Below, piece by piece: positions 62,419 to 64,000 of a DNA stretch of 64,000 bases. Origin of the DNA: Myxocyprinus asiaticus (Eukaryota; Chordata; Actinopteri; Cypriniformes; Catostomidae); the NCBI RefSeq assembly GCF_019703515.2, contig NC_059356.1, positions 24,915,197 to 24,979,196 on the forward strand. Reading direction: 5' to 3'. The stretch's first letter is position 1, and the number at the start of each line of letters is the position of its first letter. Under the pieces are notes generated by a model that saw only the letters and a list, made by a program, of their open reading frames with translations, made no database searches and was not told the DNA's origin. A program made the position numbers and the translations under genes.

Positions 62419-64000
62419 ATGTCAGCGGTGTGGAAGTATTTTAACCTTAAAGAGGAAAAAAGCAATGCGTTATGCAATGGTCGAATGCAAAATTTGCAAC
62501 GCAAATGTTTCGAGGGGTGGCAGTGCTGTTGGTCGGTTTAACACCACAAACTTAAGCATTTGGAAAAACACCACACGGAACAACACCAGGAATTACTGCA
62601 AGCAACAGCTGCAAAGAAGAGCAAAACGCCCCAACAGCAGACATTGTTGGAATCAATAAAAAGTCGAGAGACACTCCCCCCATGCAGCAAAAAGGCGAAA
62701 TTGATAACGGAGAAACTAGTTCAGTTTATTGTCCTGGACGACCAACCCCTATCGGTGGTAGAAAATGTGGGGTTTCGACGCTTAATTGAGCATCTCGAGC
62801 CTTGCTACGCTTTGCCCAGTCGCCAATATATAACGGAAAAGGTCATCCCTCATATGCACAATGAAGTTTGCGATTTCCTCTCCAAACTCTTGGAGAATGT
62901 AGGTGCAGTTAGTCTCACAACAGACATCTGGAGCTCAGACGTGAGTTCAATGTCCTTGTTGAGTCTGACCGCGCAATGGATAGACATTGAGGAGATGCTG
63001 CGTGAAGAATGGAAGATGAATAAAAACAGTCCATGTAGTTTTAAAGGACAATGCCAAAAACATGAAGAAGGCCATGGATCAACTTGGCGTGGTGAGTTTA
63101 GGATGCTTCGCGGGCACACTGCAGCTAATTGTACATGAGTGACTGTTGTCGCAACGCAGTGTGATGCATTGCCCAATGCAAGAAAAATTGTAGGCCACTT
63201 TAAACACTCACCCCTTGCCTATTCACGGTTAGAAGACATCCAAGTAGAGCTAAATATGCAGCCTAAGCGTCTGCAGCAGGACGTCCAAACTAAATGGAAC
63301 AGCACCCAGTACATGATTGAAAGCCTCATTGCGCAAAAACGGACACTATCTGCATATACAGCTGAATACGACCTGCCAGCCACACTGACAGCAAACCAGT
63401 TGGGGCTGTTGGAGAAGGCTTCCACGGTTCTGGTCCCTTTTGAGGAGATGACAAGGGAGGAGACTGCATCCTCCGCATCTGTAGCTGATGTCATCCCTAT
63501 TGTGTGTGTCCTGAAACATGTTCTCAGTCAGGAAAATGAGGCTGATCAGGCGATTAAGATGATTGATTTAATGAAAAGTACCCTCCTTGACGCAGTCAAC
63601 AGATGTTTTAATGACGTGGAATCTGAGCCATTATACTCGGTTGCTACTCTGCTGGATCCACATTACAAAGACAGGTAAGGGAATTTTTGTTAACTTGATT
63701 TAGCCCTATCTGATTCGTGTGTGTGTGTGTGTGTGTGTGAGAGAGTGAGTGAGTGAGTGAGTGAGAGAGAGTAACAAATCCCTCATACCTCTATGGAATT
63801 TGCACAACCATTTCATTATTTTCACAAATCACATGTCAAGTACAAGTCTTCCGAGCAGACAAATAACTTGATATTAAGGAAATATTAGACTATTAATATT
63901 TGATATATTTTATCATACCAGGTACTTCACAAATGCAGACACTTTGAGACTTGGAAAAGAATCATTAATGGCAGAGGTAGGAAAGATGGAGGAAGTGTTG
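62419..64000 (+). pseudogene. ZBED-type hAT transposase with an intron, broken
   Basis: Start at ATG 62419 (MSAVWKYFNLKEEKSNA). The BED finger follows (CKICNANVSRGG, FNTTNL, then HLEKHHTEQHQ in a new frame), then a long open stretch 62560-62985 with LTTDIWSSDVSSMSLLSLTA holding the first catalytic D. A deletion and frame change near 62985-63135 break the next part. Frame 63139-63674 resumes with ARKIVGHFKHSPLAYSRLED, VQTKWNSTQYMIESLI and YSVATLLDPHYKD. An intron 63675-63921 (GTAAGG...CCAG) joins to YFTNADTLRLGKESLMAEV and on to the edge. At least three frame breaks. Host-domesticated ZBED genes are related, but this copy is not intact. Confidence 0.85.
63717..63771. repeat. (GT)n(GAGT)n microsatellite
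   Basis: A run of about 11 GT units then GAGT units, inside the transposase intron. Confidence 0.95.

Larger units (their letters stand above)
62158..64000 (+). mobile_element. 5' part of a BED-finger hAT element
   Basis: The tip TAGGGATGATCCGATCC is followed by CGGTATCGGGCCGATACTGG, matching the ends of the 50770 MITE family. It runs beyond the right edge. It contains a recognisable but broken transposase and a GT/GAGT microsatellite in an intron. Confidence 0.85.

Overview
The window is vertebrate nuclear DNA, most likely from a cypriniform (carp- or minnow-like) teleost. The genes are split by spliceosomal introns, base composition is AT-rich, and almost every gap is filled by teleost-type Tc1/mariner, hAT, SINE, L2-like LINE and retrovirus-like repeats. 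The species cannot be named from the sequence alone. No bacterial operon, CRISPR array or phage is present.

Three host loci can be read. (1) gps1 (COP9 signalosome subunit 1), plus strand, 1649-13221: 14 coding exons joining to an uninterrupted 487-residue protein, with three introns that begin with GC instead of GT. (2) dus1l (tRNA-dihydrouridine synthase 1-like), minus strand, 36452-22087: recognisable exons, but with a frameshift and a stop in the first coding exon, a 7-nt deletion in a later exon and several missing exons, so I call it a decaying pseudogene. (3) csnk1d (casein kinase 1 delta), plus strand: only the first coding exon (40620-40695) is in the window, and its first intron runs off the right edge after more than 23 kb. 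gps1 and dus1l are convergent, and all three genes are neighbours on human 17q25.3.

Layout: 1-1250, end of a Tc1 element and a MITE. 1540-13590, gps1 with nested Tc1, SINE, fold-back and hAT insertions in its introns. 13600-15283, no recognised feature. 15284-22053, a minus-strand LTR retroelement with 4-bp target duplications and a tRNA-Ser-like primer site, lacking its reverse transcriptase and itself split by a hAT and a Tc1 element. 22087-36452, the dus1l remnant, whose introns hold a SINE, hATs and about 5 kb of tandemly repeated teleost repeat. 36453-40163, intergenic with two MITEs. 40164-64000, csnk1d promoter, exon 1 and a transposon-packed intron 1 holding hATs with 8-bp target duplications, two L2-like LINEs, another LINE tail, a Tc1, a rearranged Sleeping-Beauty-type element and the 5' part of a BED-finger hAT.

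No new gene system stands out. The parts most worth a second look are the decay of dus1l beside two intact-looking neighbours, the cluster of GC-AG introns in gps1, the fold-back Tc1 with the same coding start on both strands, and the rearranged Sleeping-Beauty-type element.
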